Assembly: GCF_029867415.1 (NCBI RefSeq)
Contig: NC_081184.1
Span: forward strand, 80,636,364-80,700,363
DNA length: 64,000 nucleotides
Direction of reading: 5' to 3'
DNA from: Vicia villosa
Taxonomy: Eukaryota; Streptophyta; Magnoliopsida; Fabales; Fabaceae
Positions 44,345 through 56,441 of the stretch are shown here, piece after piece. Position numbers and translations under genes: made by a program. Position 1 is the first letter of the stretch; every line of letters begins with the position of its first letter. The notes beneath the pieces were generated by a model that worked only from the letters and a program-made list of their open reading frames with translations, was not told the origin of the DNA and did no database searches.

Positions 44345-45403
44345 ATGTTTGACCCGAATACAAATGACGCGATTCATGCTCAAAACGAGATCCTTTTTCA
44401 ACAAATGGAGTATCTCTTTCAAAGTGTGTCACAGTTCACACCTCAAGTTAGTGAGTTTCATGATATCGGATGGGGCATACCGGAAGATGCGATGGAGTAT
44501 CAGATGGCTAACCATGAATACCAACAACAAGGGCTTTCACACTATAATCAAGGTTATCAAAGAGGACCCACTGAGTTAGAGGAAACCATGAATCAATTCA
44601 TGCAATTCTCTTTAGCCATTCAACAAAATCGGGAAACGCAAGATATTCAACTTACCAAATTCTTCACCGAGCAAAACGTAAGTCAAGTCTCAACTTTTCA
44701 AAACCCTATGACTTGTGTAGAAACCTGCAATGCTACTTCTATAAGGAGTGTAAAAGTGATTGATGAGGAAGTTGAAAACAATGATGATGACAAGGAAGAT
44801 GTTGTTGAAAAGGATAATATAGAGCATGTAAACATCAAGAAAAATATAGAAAGTGAGTATGAGTTCTCAATGAAGCTACCTTATCCAAGACCTCCTAAAA
44901 AAGTAGATGATGTGTTAGTCGAAGGAACAAAAAAGGAGGATATAATTAAAGAAGTTGTGCATGAGTTAGAAACTTCAAAAGTTGAAACTTTTTCAAAAGA
45001 GAATATGGTGGACTTAGAGTTGAAGGAGAGTAGTAATGCAAATGAGCATAAACCCTCATTGGAATTAATTCCTCCACAAGTTCCTAATAAAGAAGGGAAG
45101 GAGAGCCATTGCTTTCGACCAATGGAAATGTTTAGCCGTTTGCAAATCACCATCCCATCTTTAGAAGGTTTAGAGTTTAAGTCAAGATGTGCCAAATTCA
45201 TCAAGGATAGGTTCTCACCGACGAGGAAATTAACGGATAAGGAGGTTATCTCTCTCGAGGAGAGGAAAAAACAAATGAAGGAAGAGAGATTGCGAGTTGA
45301 AGTGATAAGAATTAAGGATGAAGAAACCAAACATGCAAACTTTAAATACTTTTGGGGTTTCACATTGGTAAGAAAAGTACCAAGGAAAAGAGACAATGGT
45401 TGA
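44345..45403 (+). CDS. Gag-region ORF of the non-autonomous gypsy element
   Basis: 352 aa. The first ATG in frame is at 44345 (MFDPNTNDAIHAQNEILFQQ). The N-terminus is Gln-rich and helical. The middle is acidic (EVENNDDDKEDVVEKD), followed by KLPYPRPPKK, a phrase similar to the LP(Y/F)PQR block near the end of Athila/Tat-type gag proteins. The C-terminus is charged (RKLTDKEVISLEERKKQMKEERL). No zinc knuckle, DTGA protease or RT motif is present. The identity as a gag-region product rests on position and that one phrase. The frame is fully open in an element with almost identical LTRs, so it may be expressed. Confidence 0.6.
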   Translation: MFDPNTNDAIHAQNEILFQQMEYLFQSVSQFTPQVSEFHDIGWGIPEDAMEYQMANHEYQQQGLSHYNQGYQRGPTELEETMNQFMQFSLAIQQNRETQDIQLTKFFTEQNVSQVSTFQNPMTCVETCNATSIRSVKVIDEEVENNDDDKEDVVEKDNIEHVNIKKNIESEYEFSMKLPYPRPPKKVDDVLVEGTKKEDIIKEVVHELETSKVETFSKENMVDLELKESSNANEHKPSLELIPPQVPNKEGKESHCFRPMEMFSRLQITIPSLEGLEFKSRCAKFIKDRFSPTRKLTDKEVISLEERKKQMKEERLRVEVIRIKDEETKHANFKYFWGFTLVRKVPRKRDNG

Positions 45404-47011
45404 TGATTCAACCATGAACCGTCGAGCCATGCGACGTTAAACGAAGCGCTTCGTGGGAGGCAAACCACGCTTCTAATGTTTTATTTTGTTTTGTTTATTT
45501 TTATTTCAGGAAATAATAAGGGAACCTTTCTGGTGAAAGCTAGGAAGAGGCAATTGATATTGCAATACCCTCTGTGAGTCAACCCTCTCGGGCTTGTTAC
45601 GAAACATTGAGGTCAATGTTTAGTTCAAGTTTGGGGGTGGATTTACTCTTTTGCATTTTTCAATTTTATGCGTTTATGTTTGTTATTTGCTCCCAGTTAG
45701 AGTAAGTAGTCCCATAACAAAACGAGAATCTCAAGCGAAGTATCAACAATGAAGCAACATGTATGAAAGTGGTAGGAAGTGAATGTTCAAAATTTTTCAG
45801 TTTCACTCTCTTTTTCAATAAGTAACAAAGCAGGTATGAATTTTCAAACTCAAACTCTTAATGTGTGCAATGAAACTTAAGGTGTTAGTAAATACTGTCA
45901 GAAGTTCGTTATGGTACATTGTTTATTGGATCAGCTTAGCCTTAACCATTGTGAGGAAAGCTTTCCATTGTTTACTATATGCAGGAGACCATCAATTATT
46001 TTGACTTGTTCGTATCATGCTAAACCGGTTGTTGCATCGTCTGTGGAAATCTGTGGAAGTGATTTAGGCAATTGTTTGAATTTGAGAGTTCTTTGAGCCG
46101 ACTCCACCGTAAAAATTATTTTCTTCTGTGAGAGTGTGATCCTTTGCTAACCATTCATTGAGCCTGAGGTCAAGGTAAGTATCATAATATGCACCAAGGA
46201 AATAGCTGGTGAGTTTTGATCTCAATAAAAAGTTTTGTTTCGAACCATCAATCATAAAATTTGGTGATGTGTTTTCTCTTTGACCCTTTTTAGAAAGTAG
46301 GGGAGCATTCATATAATCTGAATACAGGTTGATCTCCAAGTTGGGGAGAGTCACATTCAAAAGAAGAGTAAGTACTTATGGTAATTGGTGAAAGATAAAA
46401 GAAGTCGTAGCTTGAAAAAAAAAGAGAAGTAACAACGTTTGAATATAACGATTGTTGGAAAAAAAAAAGTGAAAAAGAAAAACCAAGCTACGAATGGAAA
46501 AAAGATGAACGGATGAGAGAATTAAAGTTATAGAGAAGAAGGAATGAGTTATGATTTGGATGCTTCCCTAGATTAGGAACAACCCTTGATTATCTTCTTT
46601 TCTTTGAATCTAAACCGCATTACAACCCTAGAAAGACCTTCTGATTCTCAGATTCCACAGTACTTGATGCTAGCAATTTGGTGAACGTATGATATGGATC
46701 TTTGTTGATTTAATTTTTTGGATGAGTGTTTAACCCCTCTTTTATTCATCATACTTTTTGATGAGAGTGATTAGTGCTGATTCAATTACAATTGTGTAGT
46801 GTTTTGAACTTCTGGAGGTAATTTGCTTTCAACGTTTGTTTCATGTGGATGTTCTGAGTTTGCAGGTAGAAGAGGAGTATTTGACTTAGTTACTGGATTG
46901 AACCACTTGAGAAAAACTTTTTGAAAAACTTGTTGCTTGATTGTCGGTAAACTTTGCTGGAGGTAAGTAATTTTGTTTAGGGACAAACAAAACTCTAAGT
47001 TGGGGAGAGTT
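45404..47011 (+). other. Non-coding 3' half of the gypsy-type element, with polypurine tract
   Basis: No gene is present. At 45417-45465 lies GTCGAGCCATGCGACGTTAAACGAAGCG..., including the perfect palindrome ACGAAGCGCTTCGT (45441-45454) and GGGAGGCAA, a signature I recall downstream of gypsy pol genes. Polypurine-like AAGTTTGGGGGTGG (about 45632), AAGTTGGGGAGAG (about 46338) and AAGTTGGGGAGAGTT (46997-47011, next to the 3' LTR) occur in the same strand. Confidence 0.6.
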
Positions 47012-48192
47012 TGTTAGGAGTAAATTAATGGTAAATTCATGTGTTAATAGAAGTGATTTAGTCTCCAAACCAATGCAAAATGTGATGAATCCATAGGTTT
47101 TTATGAAGAATTGAACTGAATAAGTTTAGTTCATGTATAAAGCAAATCGAATCACTTGTGGGTGTTATTGTTGCAGGTTTTGAGCTGAATTGGAACTTAA
47201 GAAGAACATGAGGAGGATAGAGAGCTTGAAGTCTCAAAGGCAAAGGAAAAAGTTGGTTTTTGCAAAGGTCGCGCCGCGAGAGTTCTTCCTTGCGCCGCGA
47301 AAATATCTCTGTTTGAGGGGCGCGCCGCGCCAGCCCGTTGCCGCGCCGCGGCCTCGGCGTTAAAAGCCCAAAAATTCTGTTTAAAAGCCCTAGCTTCCAA
47401 GAGAAAAGGGTGGTTAGAGAACTTTGTGAAGAGCGAAATTAGGAGAGCAATCTGAAGGTGCAGCCACAATCATCAATTGAAGACCAATTCTCTATCAAGC
47501 GAAGACATTCCTTTGATGAAGATGAGTTCTTCCATTAATCTTTGTGTGTTCTTCATGTCTATGGAGAGCTAAACCCCTTTTGTTGAATCTAAGGTAGTAG
47601 TTAACCTATGAATATACAATACCATTAATTAATTCCTGTGAACAATTATTTGAATTCATTATCAATAAGTAATCTTGTTTTTACTCTTAAATTATCGTTG
47701 AATCTTTGATCGAAAGAAAGGATTTAACTTTTGCCCTAGGTTACTATATTGATTCAATACCAATTTGCAGAGATGGAATTGGGATTGAGTTTTCATAATT
47801 ATCGTTCTTAATTACTATTATCGTTATTGATATTTGGAGAGATCGAATCTCATACCGGTAAGAGTTATCTAATTTGATTTGCAGACATGGAATCTTATTT
47901 GAGGATAAGTGAAGATAATGATTCAAAAGATTGTTCAATTGTGAATTAATTGATAATTGTATAGGAATAGGTTGATGAACCCTAAGGTTCAACATCTTTT
48001 TCTATAATCGTTAACAACAGTTCATTACTCGCTTTTAATTTATTGTTTACTTTTGATATTATTAGAATCATAAAACAAACCAACTCAATTTTCCTAACTC
48101 AAAATAAACAACTATAGAACGGCAGTGATATTAACCAATCCCTGTGGATACGATATATTACCGAAAATATTTACCCAAAAATACTTTCAACA
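47012..48192 (+). repeat. 3' LTR of the gypsy-type element
   Basis: An 1181-bp near-identical copy of 42762-43942, followed directly by the ATTGA duplication. Confidence 0.92.
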
Positions 48193-48408
48193 ATTGACAA
48201 CAAAGATCACCCTTTAAGAAGAATGTCTCAATACATTTAATTCTTATATTTTTTTCTAATAATACTAAAATATTATCAAAAGAATAAATATTTATCTTTT
48301 TAAGATAATTGTGCCTAAATATTTATTTTTAATAGAATATTCAAATTAAAATGAAATGCAAAATAAATATTTATTTTTGAGTTCTCTCTGAGTAGTATGG
48401 CTAGTGGT

Positions 48409-48710
48409 GGTTTGGACTCTTTGGTTGACTAGAAACAGTATTGTTTTTAACAATGACTCTTGGAACGTTTTGGACATAGTTTGGGAGATAAAATATTTGG
48501 CTTGGATATGGGCTCACGTAGGAAAAATTAAGCATCCCAATTGTGACTTTTATGAATTTACCAATAATCCGTTGTAGTTTTTTTTCGTAGAGTGCAATCG
48601 GTGTGTAATTTTTCTCTCTTGGTTGTAGCCTAACTCTGTTGTATTTGTGTGTTTTGGAGAACTTGGGTTCTCTCTTTAATATATAATAATTGATTACAGA
48701 AAAAAAAGAG
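48409..48710 (+). pseudogene. LINE 3' end (5'-truncated)
   Basis: 48409-48577 reads VWTLWLTRNSIVFNNDSW ... WEIKYLAWIWAHVGK ... YEFTNNPL and stop, the typical C-terminal end of plant L1 ORF2 (usually WALWLVRNEVIFNN). It is followed by a short 3' untranslated tail ending in an A-rich run near 48700. Upstream RT sequence is missing. Confidence 0.65.
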
Positions 48711-48944
48711 TAGAGTGAAAAATTAAATTTTTATTGAACGTTGAAATAGATATATTCAGTTTTGCATGGAAGACTTGAATCGGTTATAATTGATACAACA
48801 AATAGAAATGTAAGTAACAGATATTTGACTAGGTAACAATAAAAAATATAATAGTTAAATAACAAATTAAAAAATCAAATATAAATTAAAGATGATTATA
48901 GTAATATTAATATTAATAGTATTTTTAAAATAGTAAGCACTCTA

Positions 48945-48989
48945 ATTAATTGACAAATGACAAACTTGCTAAAGAACTATTTTTGTTTT
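48945..48989 (-). mobile_element. Helitron-like 5' end in reverse orientation
   Basis: The reverse complement of this stretch reads ATATAATAAAACAA ... AGTTCTTTAGCAAGTTTGTCATTTGTCA. This matches the 5' start of the forward Helitron at 50500 (ATATAATAAAGCAAG ... GTTCTTTGACAAGTTTGTCATTTGTCA). Its 3' end was not found to the left. Confidence 0.5.
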
Positions 48990-49917
<928 letters not shown>

Positions 49918-49919
<2 letters not shown>

Positions 49920-50163
49920 ATACAATATAATAAAGTAAGATGAATATTTTGAAAAATTTGCTAAGTTTCACATTTTAAAAACTTTTTCAAGATGAGTATT
50001 TTGACAAGTTTTAATTGTTAAATTCTACATCTTAAAAAAATATTTTAACTTTATATATATTAACAGTTAAAACTTTTTCATTTTTAATTATAAATAATAA
50101 ATAAATCTAAAATATTTTTTCTTATAAATTTAAACATGTGCCTTGCACGGGTATACACACTAG
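49918..50163 (+). mobile_element. Small non-autonomous Helitron (246 bp)
   Basis: It starts with TC (TCATACAATATAATAAAGTAAGATG) directly at the right edge of the hAT target duplication. It ends GTGC-CTT-GCAC hairpin, GGGTATACACA, then CTAG followed by T. It has no coding capacity. Confidence 0.65.
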
Positions 50164-50499
50164 TTTTAAGTAACAGTTTTTAAAATTTTGATCTGAATTT
50201 ATTTTATTTAAGAGTTTAAATGATATGCATTGATTAAAATTTTTTTTTTGGAAATCTTAGTATCCGGTCTTCCGACCGACTAATCCAATATGCACTGATT
50301 TTATAGTGTCATCTAATAAGAAACTAACAATTTATCATGTTATTCAAATAATTTAAAATATTCAGATGAGTTGGCTGAATATAAGTTGTTCATTGATTCA
50401 TAGTATAAAATTATTTTACATTGTTTGTATATGTATAGATTATATTTTTGTAATTAATAATAAATATTATAATAATTTGATATAATAATAGATTTAATA
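50164..50499. other. AT-rich spacer between Helitrons
   Basis: Non-coding; nothing recognised. Confidence 0.4.
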
Positions 50500-51102
50500 T
50501 CATAGGATATAATAAAGCAAGATGAGTTCTTTGACAAGTTTGTCATTTGTCAGCATATTAGAGTCCGTGCTATTTTAGTTTTAACTATTATAGGAAATGT
50601 TTCCATTAATAACAATATTATTAAATTATTAATTGTTATAATTATTAATTATTATAATATTGTTTAAGTTTCTATAATATTATTTTTTATAATTTATTAA
50701 TTTAATGGGTCATTCACGTTCAATTTAATGTTGGGCTTTTGTATTAAATTTATTGTTGTGTCGGTTCAACTTCAAAGAAACATGCATCAATGCCGAAAAA
50801 TGGATAGACGCGCCTTTGCAACCTTTGTTACTAAAGAATTCAATGAGTAAATCCATCCCTTCCACTTCCAACGAACCTCGGTTCCTGAAAAAATAATGCT
50901 TTCTCTTTTCTCCTTCATGATTCATCTCATATTCAATGTATTCGGATGCAACTTTTATCGATTCACTTCACATGTCATCAATGATTTCTCTTTTTCCAAA
51001 CCCGAGTCAGCACATCATCAATTTCATCCATTGGATTTCTAGGTAAATATTTGACTGTGTTGTTTATTTGTTGTTGATTTGTGTTTATTCCTGATGAAAT
51101 CG

Positions 51103-51133
<31 letters not shown>

Positions 51134-52687
51134 TATTTCATCTCTAATTTCATATCGCTTTCGATTTCCATAGCAGTGTTATATTCACGAATTCTCCTCC
51201 AAATTTTTGTGTCAGGTTACAATAATGGCTTTTATAGGACAAAATTTTGTTAAGAAAATCACTTATGCAAAGGAGTCATGGAACATTATCGTTTGAGTTA
51301 TTCTGTTATGCATTTGTACCATATATGAATCAGAAGCAGAAGTATGGAAATGGTTCTTGTGGATGAGAAGGTTAGTTGTTGCTTCCTTTAATTTTTCTTG
51401 GTCTATTGTATTATATGATTTATTCTTCGGTTTTATTGTTTGTAAATTCATAGGGTGACAAAATCCAAGCTTCTGTTAAAAAGGCTCTGCCAACTCGATT
51501 TAAAAATAAGATTCATAAGGGAGCTGCTTATAATTTTTAGTCCTTTGGTGTCGCCGCTAATACTGGAGCGTTTAGGACCACAAAACACCAATTCAAATCA
51601 AATTTGTAGAATGACACGGTTGTTAAAGAAATTGGAACTCTTTGCTCATGAAATTTGTTTATATTATAAAATCAACATATCATATTCAACAGGAAAATAC
51701 ATGATTTTAATTTTTACATTTGAAAATAATAACTGGTACAATATTGTATAAAGAAATTATTAAGATTCATTCTTTTTAATTAAGGCATAGGCATTACTAT
51801 ATGTAGCCACAACACTTGACAATTCTGCAATGACTATCATATAAACTAATAGAATCATGTTTGATTTAACTGCTATGTAGTATTTATCCCTTGCAGTAAA
51901 GATAAATTGCTTGATGATGACTATATATCTCATGTAAAATTAGGAAAATACATTACCACAACACTACCATTGTATCATGTTATCCTTTCATTTAGCTTAT
52001 GAGACATCATTTACTTTAAGAACTTTATGGAAAATTGGCATAGCAAAAGTATTTATTTTATATTCTCATTCATGTTAGATTTAGTTTCCTTTTTAGACTA
52101 TGATCAATTTATAAAAATGCCTTTGTTGCAATTGAAATTTTACATCTCAATGACTGCTTCATTGTTCATATATCAGATTTGTCTTATGTGCGGTGAAAAG
52201 TTTAGGAAGGATGTGATAAGGACTGTGCGAAATTTAAGAAGTGCAATTATGCCAAGTTTTCTTTTGCTTATTCTGAGTTTAGTGCAATTCAAAGTTATTT
52301 CTTAGTACTTTGCTTATGCATAATTGTGTTGGCACAAAAAATTATTGATTGTGAATACTCCAACAAGGGATTGAATCCATTTTGGTAGTTCAAAAAATAT
52401 TATATCATTAGTGAAGATTCAATTTAAAGCCAAATATTTTTCTCAACTTAAGTGTATCCTGTTAATGACTTGATAGCAATGTGAAAATATGATGCACATG
52501 ATTAAAATTTGAAAAATAGGATAGATGAAGTGGAAAATAGATATGATTGATGTGTATTTTATGCCTCATTCTATAAGTTTGAAGGATAATTTTCTCATTA
52601 TACAATTGTATTTTCTTATTGCCAAACAAAAGCAATTTTTTAACATAAGCAAATACATCTCGTGCCACGTACGGGTATGCACACTAG
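50500..52687 (+). mobile_element. Non-autonomous Helitron (2188 bp)
   Basis: The 5' end is TCATAGGATATAATAAAGCA after an A. The 3' end is a CGTGC-CAC-GTACG imperfect hairpin, GGTATGCACA, CTAG and then T. Both termini match those of the 246-bp copy at 49918-50163. No Rep/helicase gene is present. The interior has a (TA)n run at 51103-51131 and exon-like stretches (50760-50940, 51190-51660) that I could not assign. Open frames inside lack recognisable domains. Confidence 0.7.
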
Positions 52688-53355
52688 TTAAATAGTAACA
52701 TATGATGTATTAAAATTTAATATTTTGGGTTAAAGTTTATAAATTATGTTTAAATAAAATAATTTATAAGAAATTAAAATAAATTAAAAAACATATTAAA
52801 ACTAAAAACCAACTAATAATATATTAATGTAATATAATGTACTAATATAGAATATAAAATATCAAAATATTAAAATATATTTATGCAGTTTGATTTGGTT
52901 TTAAAAATTCTATTTAAAATATATTTATATTTTTGGTTCTCATAAATATTGTCAATTTTGTTTTTAGTTTCTTTAAAATTTTCCTTCAAAGAATTATTCT
53001 CCGAAAATTTTTCATCCACACAATTGGTCTCTGACGCTAAATGCCTCTAACGAAGTATGATGGAGTTATACATGTGGATTAAATAATTAATTTTCTTTTG
53101 TTTAATTGAATGACAGCATGGAAAATATTGAATAAAATACCTTAACAAGTGAATTAGAGGACATTTTCCCCAACCCTAAACTAATTTTGTCTTCTCTCAT
53201 TCCCTAGTCACGTTTCCTTCATCTTCCCCAATCACATTTTCTTCATTTTTGCCATCCCCATATTTGCTTCCCTTTACTTTGCTTTGTGTTGCTTATGAAT
53301 CTTATTGTTAGATCCATGGTTTTATGGTTGACATTAATTTTTCTAAAACATGGTT
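52688..53355. other. AT-rich intergenic sequence
   Basis: Non-coding; nothing recognised beyond AT-rich runs. Confidence 0.4.
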
Positions 53356-54424
53356 CTTATATGATGTTGAGCAATATGTTGTAACAACTTGACCAACTGT
53401 CATTACAAAATCTGCTGTCATGTGTTTTGACAGATGTTCTGCCAAATGTTGTGACATGTTATACTTGAACATCATGACAGTTCAGCTGGTTTAGTTCCTT
53501 GAAGATTTAATTGAAAAATATGATATTCTGGAGGATTCCAGTGCTTATACAGGCGTAACCAATCAAGAATATTTTAGGGACAATGCAGATTTGATTTGGT
53601 TTCATAAAAAGATCTTTGAGACTTTTTAGAAAACTTGGATTTGATTTTACTTGATTTGTTCCTGTTTTGTGTGAAGAACTTGCAGCTGATTGAAAAGGAG
53701 AAGATTTGATTTGATTCAAGAGTTCAAGCTCATACTACAAGAGTCTAAAAATAAGGACTTGCTAAACCTAGAATAGCAAGCATTCACAACAACAAAGAGT
53801 AGGTGCAAAATAAGTGTTTAGGTTTTGAGAGGAGTTCGAGTTCTTTGTGTTTTCTTTGTATGTCACTCATGTATCTTTTGATACATTAAGTTCGACTGAT
53901 TGTTACTTGATTGTATATCAAGTTATTATTTTCACTCATGAGCTTTTAAGCAAGGAGTTAAGTATTGTTCATAGTTAAGGTTTTTAATTGAGTACTGTTT
54001 ATTGGAAGTGTACTCTTCTATTTGGTTATTTTGTTTAGTTGTTGGGACTGTGACTGTTTTAATCGCTGAGGTGATTGTGGAAAGTGAGAGGGGGTTCTCA
54101 TATCTATGAGGTTCCTAGGTAGAAATTGCATAGAAGTAGTGATTATGTGATACGTTATAAATTTGGACTGTTTAGGCTTTGAAATAATACTATTATAATG
54201 GATTTCCTTCCCGTCTTGGTAGCCTCCAAAGTAGGTGAGTTGTACCAAACTGGGTTAACAATTGATTGTGTTGTTATTTTTCTGTAATTTACTTTCTACA
54301 TAATCTCCTGTTTTAGAAAGTATTTTTGTCAGCAGATGATGTTATAACATCTGTCCTAGCATTGTGATTTGTGTTAATAAATTTGTCTTGACATCTGTAT
54401 TGCTAGTGCCAGAATTTCACTTAT
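53356..54424 (+). mobile_element. Probable solo LTR of a SIRE/Angela-type copia element
   Basis: The ~1.06-kb unit begins ATGATGTTGAGCAATATG (53361) and ends GCCAGAATTTCA (54419). CTTAT occurs on both sides (53356-53360, 54420-54424) as a candidate target duplication, though the left terminus then starts ATG instead of TG. The interior phrases GTGATTGTGGAAAGTGAGAGGGGGTTCTCATATCTA and AATACTATTATAATGGATTTCC are ones I associate with legume copia LTRs. No internal domain follows. Confidence 0.5.
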
Positions 54425-54499
54425 CAATGTATTCTTTAAAGACAAACCCAATCAAAGGTGTTTCCATGTCTTCTTCTATAAAATCTTGAGCTGGAAATT

Positions 54500-54751
54500 T
54501 CAGTGGGTGTCATGGTCGGATGGGTGTTTCCATGTTTCCATTGCATATATTTCACCAGTTATAGAGATGGGAAGCAATACTTGAGAATGATATATTCTTC
54601 GATGTTCTTCAGAGAACAACCGAGGTACATATTGTTGGTTGCTAACCACTTTTGGTCCCAGGATCTTGTGAGCTAAAGGAAATCTAGTAGATTTCCTGCT
54701 TTTCTGAGCCTTCTTTGAGGAATCCTTGCTAATAGTGGTGGAAGGCTCCAT
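54500..54751 (-). pseudogene. Fragment of an ORF of unknown (probably retroelement) origin
   Basis: An 83-codon frame on the minus strand: MEPSTTISKDSSKKAQKSRKS..., then LAHKILGPKVVSNQQYVPRLFSEEHRR. The basic Ser/Lys-rich N-terminus resembles starts of legume retroelement-derived proteins, but I cannot name a domain. It lies beside the probable solo LTR. Confidence 0.3.
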
Positions 54752-55584
54752 TGTTGCAAAGATATTAGAAGAAAAAAAGAGGGTTTTTTGAGGCGAAGAA
54801 GATGGAGAAAAAGAGGAAGCTTGTATCTATAAGAGTTCTAACAGGGAAAAGTGTTGAAATATGTTGAGATGACTATTTATAGGCTGAGAATGGGAGACAA
54901 TTCCATATCACGCATTGATGGATGATTTTGTGAGTGGGAGACTATTTATTAAAAAATTTAATTTAAGATATCACATCATGCATTTTTTAGTAGTGTCGTG
55001 TTACGAAGGACATAAATCTAGGTATAAATCCCTTTAATTTGGTGAAATAAACTACCAAGTGAAATGCTAAAATGCAATATCGATAATACATTTAATGGTA
55101 TTATTGTTGACTTTAGAATGTGTTCACGTGATAATGCGCGTTAGTTTCTTTGAGCAAAAATTTCAAACATAAAACATAATTTCACAATATTCGAGGGTGA
55201 TATATATGGTTTATGTCTTGTTCAAATTGTTAGAATTAAGGTTATAAATGAAATGAATGACATGACTATGTTTGAAAGAAACACTATGATAATGAAGTGT
55301 GGTTGAAAGAAGGAAAAAACCATGACAATATGATATATAGAATTTATTAGTTTGTGTGGTTGTACAAGAAAGAGTTTTTTTTTTATGAAGGGGAATGTTT
55401 TAAGTCTTAATTTTCAAAAATTAAAATTTCAATTTTTATGAGGCTTAAAAGAAATTAGATCCCCTATTTTGATAGTTTTAATTTTTTAGCCTCTTATTTT
55501 AAAACCTTTTTTTTGTTCTCTCTATTTTATAATTGTTGAAAATATTTTAGTCTCCTCCATTTTTAAAAAGAGAATCTCTAATCT
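54752..55584. other. Non-coding spacer
   Basis: AT-rich; no gene or clear repeat seen. Confidence 0.4.
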
Positions 55585-56441
55585 CACCCTTTGGGTCTTT
55601 CATGCACCATGTGCGTTACTAAAAATGCCTCATACTTTCGTAGATGTACCTCCAGAAGCACTTTTTTTTGTTTCAAAGTTGTTTTCTTCCGTAGGTGCAT
55701 CTACGGAAGACTTCCATATATGCATCCACAGAAGAATTTTATGTTAAACTGGCGCCAGATTCTTCTCCTCCCTCTTTCTTCACCTTTCTCATTTCCAAAC
55801 TCCAACTTTCTCTCAACCTCAAAAATCAAATTTTCACTAAAGTTGTTTTTTTTTCTCTCGAGTTCGCTGGTAAACGTGTGCATTATTTTCCCCTCTTAGT
55901 GGTAACAATCTTATATCATTATACTTTTCTCAAAGTTGTTCATTATATATTTGTGATAATGTTTGATCCCCGTGTTTTTTTCCAGGGTTAGATATTACAA
56001 CACTTTCCCATGATCATTGGTTAGGGAGAGGTGTATGGCTACACTGCGGCTACGTCGCGTGCTAGTGCCTTCATCTCCCTTAGAGGGAACTAGGTGCTGG
56101 AGCCTTACAGGCACGCTCTTGACCGCATGGCTGCATAGGACATCTGATACGACTGTTATGCTGCTCACCGTGAGAGGGTTGCGTGGGATGATGTTGCCTT
56201 ATATTCTGGATAGTTGACTTCCAGTTCGACCATCATTGTTCGTTATCTTTTGGAGCGCGTCATGCGACAGTTCGGGTACTGTCAGACGATACCTTGTGAC
56301 CCTCTTTTCTCCGCTCCTATCTTGATGACCCGTCGGCAGATAGATGATGTATTTGTAGACTGGGAGCATAACATGGTTCCTGACGAAGCTCGGGCGACCA
56401 GATCAGAGAGAGACTGGAGTTCGTAGACATGTGCATCACTT
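55585..56441 (+). pseudogene. Decayed PMD-element relic (MULE/PMD type) cut by a retrotransposon
   Basis: The left part has palindromes of the same layout as the MULE at 3355 but different sequence: CTTCCGTAG-GTGCA-TCTACGGAAG at about 55687-55711, with degenerate versions near 55640 and 55715. Downstream, 56100-56220 and 56218-56425 translate in broken frames to PMD blocks parallel to exon 3 of the intact gene: WDDVALYSG, IIVRYLLERVMRQFGYCQTIP, DVFVDWEHNMVPDEA, RDW. Stops and shifts are frequent. The copia LTR at 56442 interrupts the homology, and the 3' part is not seen. Confidence 0.7.

Larger units (their letters stand above)
42757..48197 (+). mobile_element. Very young non-autonomous Ty3/gypsy-type retrotransposon (complete, 5-bp TSD)
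   Basis: LTRs of 1181 bp (42762-43942 and 47012-48192, TGTTAGGAG...TTTCAACA) differ at about three positions. ATTGA flanks both sides (42757-42761, 48193-48197). The primer-binding site TTGGCGCCGTTGCCGGGGA follows the 5' LTR, the Asp-tRNA type used by many plant gypsy elements. A polypurine tract (AAGTTGGGGAGAGTT) precedes the 3' LTR. Inside is one ORF (44345-45403) and about 1.6 kb of non-coding sequence; no protease, RT, RNase H or integrase is present. Total 5431 bp. It is therefore a recently transposed element that relied on another element's enzymes. Confidence 0.9.
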
